Assembly: GCA_016934645.1 (NCBI GenBank) | Contig: JAFGSL010000367.1 | Coordinates: forward strand, 1 to 5,589 | Reading direction: 5' to 3' | Source: Anaerolineae bacterium | GTDB taxonomy: Bacteria; Chloroflexota; Anaerolineae; B4-G1; SLSP01 | DNA length: 5,589 nt | Shown here: positions 3,354 through 5,589 of the stretch, piece by piece | Layout of the letters: each line of letters opens with the position of its first letter | Numbering within the stretch: the stretch's first letter is position 1 | The notes under the pieces: model-generated | Databases searched by the model: none | Told to the model about the DNA's origin: nothing | The model's input: only the letters and a program-made list of their open reading frames with translations | Made by a program: the position numbers and the translations under genes

Positions 3354-5589
3354 CTAGTAGCTAAAGTTGCGCATCACAAGCGGCATCAGGATGCGATAGA
3401 CGCCATACTGCTTGTCCAGACTCACAACCGCATCCAGGTCCGGATCGCCCATAAGCTGCCCCATCGCGAAGATGGTGTAAACCGATTCCTTCCTGAAGGA
3501 GACGTCCTCGCGCAGCAACGCCAGGATCGCGGTATCTGCCGCAGCGCGAACGTAGAGATCGTAGCCGGTATCGGCGTCAACCGGCTGGTACGGGCCGACC
3601 TGCTGGAATGCGATGTTGCTGAAAAGCTCCAGCTCATCGTTGACGTAGACGTTGACCGCAGGCGCGTCGGGTGAGAGATGGATGAAGCGCACGTGAGCCT
3701 TGCCATCTGCCGGGGCGCTGTTGTCGTCCATAAAGACGATTGGGGTGATCGATGTCAGCACATCTGTCGCCGCGATGGTGTAGTCTTGATCGATGTCGAA
3801 CGTCAGCGTTGCGGAAATCACGGCCGGCTCTGTCGCTCCGGTGGGTACAACCTGGATCAGGTGATCGCCAGGCGTCAGCGGCAAGTAGCCGGAAACCGCC
3901 TTGAAAGGCACGTCGGTCAGTTCAGGAACCAGCGCGCCGTCGATCCACACGTCCACGTTGGGCGCATCGGGCGAAGCATGAACGACGCGAGCGCGGGCGT
4001 ACCCGCTATCCGCGACCAACACGGCTTCCAGCGGCGGCGTCCCACCAGCCAACCCCATCGCAAAGATGGTGTAGACCGAGCCATCGTTGAGCGTGATGCG
4101 CGGCAGGGAGAGCACGACGTTCTGCGTGCCCGCCAACCGTACTTCCAGATCGTAGTAGTAGGCGTTCACCGGCAGGTAAGCGCCGACTTCGCCAAAGGCA
4201 ATGTTCGAGAAAAGCACCGGCCCGCCAGCCAGGGCGATGTCGACAGCCGGGGCGTTGGGCGAGGTGTGGATGAAGCGGACGTGCGCCTTGCCTGTCGCAG
4301 GCATAGTGTTGTCATCCTCAAGCACAAGTGGAGCGATGTTCGCCAGTTCACCGACCGCTGCAACCGTGTAGTCGACTTCTGGCGCGAGGTTGAGCGAGGT
4401 GGAAATGACCACCGGAGCAGTCAAGCCGGCCGGCGTCACCTGGATGAAGTAGTCGCCATCACGCAACGGCGCATAAGCGGAAACCTCTTTGTAGTCCACA
4501 TCAGCGAAAGCCACAGCCCCGTCAACCCATACATCCACCGCCGGGGCATCTGGCGAGGTATGCGCTATCCGCACGCGGGCAAACCCGCTGTCGATAGCAA
4601 CGAGAGCGTTTAGTGCGGGATCGCCGCCGGCAAACCCGGTGGCAAACACCGTATATATGCGACCTTCCTCGAAGGTAACGCCCGGCAACGGCAGGACGAC
4701 CGTGGCCTCGCCGGCGAGACGAACTTCGAGATCGTAGGTACCGGCATCAACGGGCAAATACCCGCTGGCTTCCTGGAACGCGATGTTACCGAACAACACG
4801 GCTCCACCCGCCAGGGCAACGTCCACTGCCGGCGCGTTGGGCGAGGTGTGGACGAAGCGTACGTGCGCCTTACCCGCCGCGGGCGCGCCGTTATCGTCCA
4901 TCAGCACGATGGGCGTAATCTGGGTGAGAATGTCCGTAGCGGCGATAGTATAGTCGCTCTCCGGTGTAAAAGCGAGGGTAGCGGAAATGACGGCTGGCTC
5001 GGTCTGCCCGGCCGGCGTCACCTGGATGCCGTAAGCGCCATCGGGCAAAAGCGCATAGCGTGAAATGTCCTCGAAGGCCAACCCCTCGAACGCTTTCTCG
5101 CCGTTCACCCATACATCCACAGCAGGCGCATCTGGCGAGGTATGAGCGACCCGAACGCGCGCGAATCCACTATCGATGCTGGTGACGGCGCGCAAATCCG
5201 GCGTTCCGCCAGCCAACCCCATCGCAAATACCGTGTACACGCGTCCAGCCTTGAACGCGACGCCAGGCAATGGCAGGACAACCGTTGACGTTCCCGCCAG
5301 GCGAACTTCGAGATCGTAGGCGCCGGCGCTCACTGGCAGATACGCACTGAATCCCTGGAAACTGACGTTGGGGAAGAGCACTGCGCCGCCCGCCAGCGCA
5401 ACGTCAACGGCGGGCGCATCAGGTGAAAAGTGAACAAAGCGTACGTGCGCCATGCCATCCGCGGGCGCGCTGTTATCGTCGGTCAGGACTACCGGGGTGA
5501 TATTCGTTAGCACGTCGGTCGCCGCGATGGTGTAATCCATGTCAGCATTGAACGTCAGCGTCGCCGAAATCACCGCCGGTTCGGTAAGA
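3354..5589 (-). CDS. DUF4397 multi-repeat exported protein (5' end beyond window)
   Basis: The frame runs from the right edge to a TAG at 3356-3354, giving 744 visible residues. The GTG at 5573 is not a credible start, because the codons before it (L-T-E-P-A) continue the repeat seen internally as TEPAVISATL. The visible part is a chain of DUF4397 modules, each about 95-100 residues, opening with H-x-SP-[DN]-AP-x-V-[DN]-V. Two module types alternate. Type A has a KAHVRF opening, LAGG-x-VLF and DLEVRLAG. Type B has ARVRVAH, VDVW-[VI]-[DN]G, IQV-x-P-x-G and DYT-[IV]-AA. The order is partial B, A1, B1, A2, B2, A3, B3, A4. DUF4397 domains are found in bacterial surface and secreted proteins and have no established activity; a beta-sandwich stalk or adhesive role is inferred. 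No cysteine is visible. The protein ends in YRILMPLVMRNFSY, a hydrophobic-basic tail. The signal peptide and promoter lie outside the window. Confidence 0.92.
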   Translation of the reverse strand, partial: LTEPAVISATLTFNADMDYTIAATDVLTNITPVVLTDDNSAPADGMAHVRFVHFSPDAPAVDVALAGGAVLFPNVSFQGFSAYLPVSAGAYDLEVRLAGTSTVVLPLPGVAFKAGRVYTVFAMGLAGGTPDLRAVTSIDSGFARVRVAHTSPDAPAVDVWVNGEKAFEGLAFEDISRYALLPDGAYGIQVTPAGQTEPAVISATLAFTPESDYTIAATDILTQITPIVLMDDNGAPAAGKAHVRFVHTSPNAPAVDVALAGGAVLFGNIAFQEASGYLPVDAGTYDLEVRLAGEATVVLPLPGVTFEEGRIYTVFATGFAGGDPALNALVAIDSGFARVRIAHTSPDAPAVDVWVDGAVAFADVDYKEVSAYAPLRDGDYFIQVTPAGLTAPVVISTSLNLAPEVDYTVAAVGELANIAPLVLEDDNTMPATGKAHVRFIHTSPNAPAVDIALAGGPVLFSNIAFGEVGAYLPVNAYYYDLEVRLAGTQNVVLSLPRITLNDGSVYTIFAMGLAGGTPPLEAVLVADSGYARARVVHASPDAPNVDVWIDGALVPELTDVPFKAVSGYLPLTPGDHLIQVVPTGATEPAVISATLTFDIDQDYTIAATDVLTSITPIVFMDDNSAPADGKAHVRFIHLSPDAPAVNVYVNDELELFSNIAFQQVGPYQPVDADTGYDLYVRAAADTAILALLREDVSFRKESVYTIFAMGQLMGDPDLDAVVSLDKQYGVYRILMPLVMRNFSY
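3357..3407 (-). other. C-terminal hydrophobic-basic tail of the DUF4397 protein
   Basis: The last 17 residues are a Tyr-containing lead, the core ILMPLVM, then RNFSY. Tails of the type (Y/F)-(I/L)-P-L-V-x-(R/K) recur, to my recollection, at the ends of exported Chloroflexota proteins. It is too short for an ordinary transmembrane helix with a cytoplasmic anchor. A sorting or surface-attachment role is inference. Confidence 0.45.
3414..3701 (-). repeat. Terminal DUF4397 module (A4), diverged
   Basis: A4 opens like the other A modules (KAHVRFIHLSPDAPAV) but replaces the LAGG-x-VLF strand with a B-like VYVNDELELF. It also carries a DADTGYDLYVRAAADT variant and is not followed by a B module. It may cap the array before the C-terminal tail. 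Confidence 0.8.
3702..4289 (-). repeat. DUF4397 supermodule 3 (A3-B3)
   Basis: This 196-codon unit has A3 with KAHVRFIHTSPNAP and a YYYDLEVRLAG strand, and B3 with YARARVVHASPDAPNVDVWI. B3 carries a short insertion (VPELTDVPF) relative to B1 and B2. Confidence 0.85.
4290..4868 (-). repeat. DUF4397 supermodule 2 (A2-B2)
   Basis: This 193-codon unit has A2 with KAHVRFVHTSPNAP and B2 with FARVRIAHTSPDAP. B2 departs from the others near its end: ISTSLNLAPEVDYTVAAVGEL replaces the usual ISATL-DYTIAATD-LT pattern, so it is the most diverged B module. Confidence 0.85.
4869..5453 (-). repeat. DUF4397 supermodule 1 (A1-B1)
   Basis: This 195-codon unit has A1 opening with MAHVRFVHFSPDAPAVDVAL and B1 opening with FARVRVAHTSPDAPAVDVWV. 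It ends at the DDNGAPAAG joint before A2. At the DNA level it is clearly related to the next unit but not near-identical, so the duplication is not recent. Confidence 0.85.

Noticed and set aside
3310..3357. Possible 15-residue plus-strand ORF after GAGGAGG
   Set aside because: The spacing from GGAGG to the ATG is only 2 nt, the peptide is unremarkable, and it overlaps the end of the DUF4397 gene and a hairpin.
3678..4613. Plus-strand open frame of 311 codons opposite the DUF4397 gene
   Set aside because: It mirrors the tandem repeats of the real minus-strand gene, with no recognisable domain; long antisense frames are expected in repetitive GC-rich coding DNA.
3414..5453. Tandem DNA repeats considered as CRISPR or satellite
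   Set aside because: The period is about 585 bp, in frame, and diverged at DNA level while conserved in protein; these are domain duplications.
5571..5573. GTG as the start of the DUF4397 protein
   Set aside because: Codons upstream to the window edge continue the TEPAV-ISATL repeat seen internally, so the GTG encodes an internal valine and the gene is 5'-truncated by the window.

Overview
The window looks like part of a bacterial chromosome from the Chloroflexota (Anaerolineae/Caldilineae-like). This is an inference from style, not from a marker gene. The supporting signs are a lipoprotein with a long Pro/Thr linker, secreted FG-GAP and DUF4397 repeat proteins, a hydrophobic YRILMPLVMRN-type C-terminal tail on the DUF4397 protein, and intergenic spacers with small palindromic repeats and a recurring GAAACCTGACAG motif. 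Most of the coding capacity goes to exported or surface proteins. No rRNA, tRNA, CRISPR array, transposase or integrase is visible.

Layout. (1) Positions 1-984, minus strand: the first 328 residues of a secreted FG-GAP/VCBS-like beta-propeller protein, running off the left edge. (2) Positions 985-1333: a 349-bp divergent intergenic region. It holds a minus-strand promoter, a pair of inverted hairpins with compensating base changes, a repeat fragment, and a consensus plus-strand promoter overlaid with AT-rich direct repeats. (3) Positions 1334-2310, plus strand: a compact two-gene operon. The first gene encodes an unrecognised 184-residue protein with a possible ribbon-helix-helix segment. The second encodes a free-standing, membrane-segment-free T2SSF (TadB/TadC/GspF-type) domain. 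(4) Positions 2330-3196, minus strand: a lipoprotein carrying a UlaG/UPF0173-type metallo-beta-lactamase-fold hydrolase behind a Pro/Thr linker. (5) Positions 3197-3353: a compact junction where a terminator hairpin runs directly into a promoter. (6) Positions 3354-5589, minus strand: a large DUF4397 protein with two alternating domain types, ending in the hydrophobic tail; its N-terminus lies beyond the right edge.

How the parts relate. The FG-GAP gene and the lipoprotein gene are about 1.3 kb apart but share a 43-bp upstream module (37 of 43 bases identical). The module contains a T tract, a TTGTTG -35-like box, a 16-bp spacer and an extended -10 (TGC-TAAACT), which suggests shared transcription. 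The three minus-strand genes all encode envelope or exported proteins. The plus-strand operon between them looks unrelated: its products lack signal peptides, it has its own strong promoter and it may regulate itself.

The most interesting items are the isolated T2SSF domain next to a putative DNA-binding protein under a repeat-rich promoter, the duplicated terminator/promoter module, the covarying hairpin pair, and the strict A-B alternation of the DUF4397 modules.
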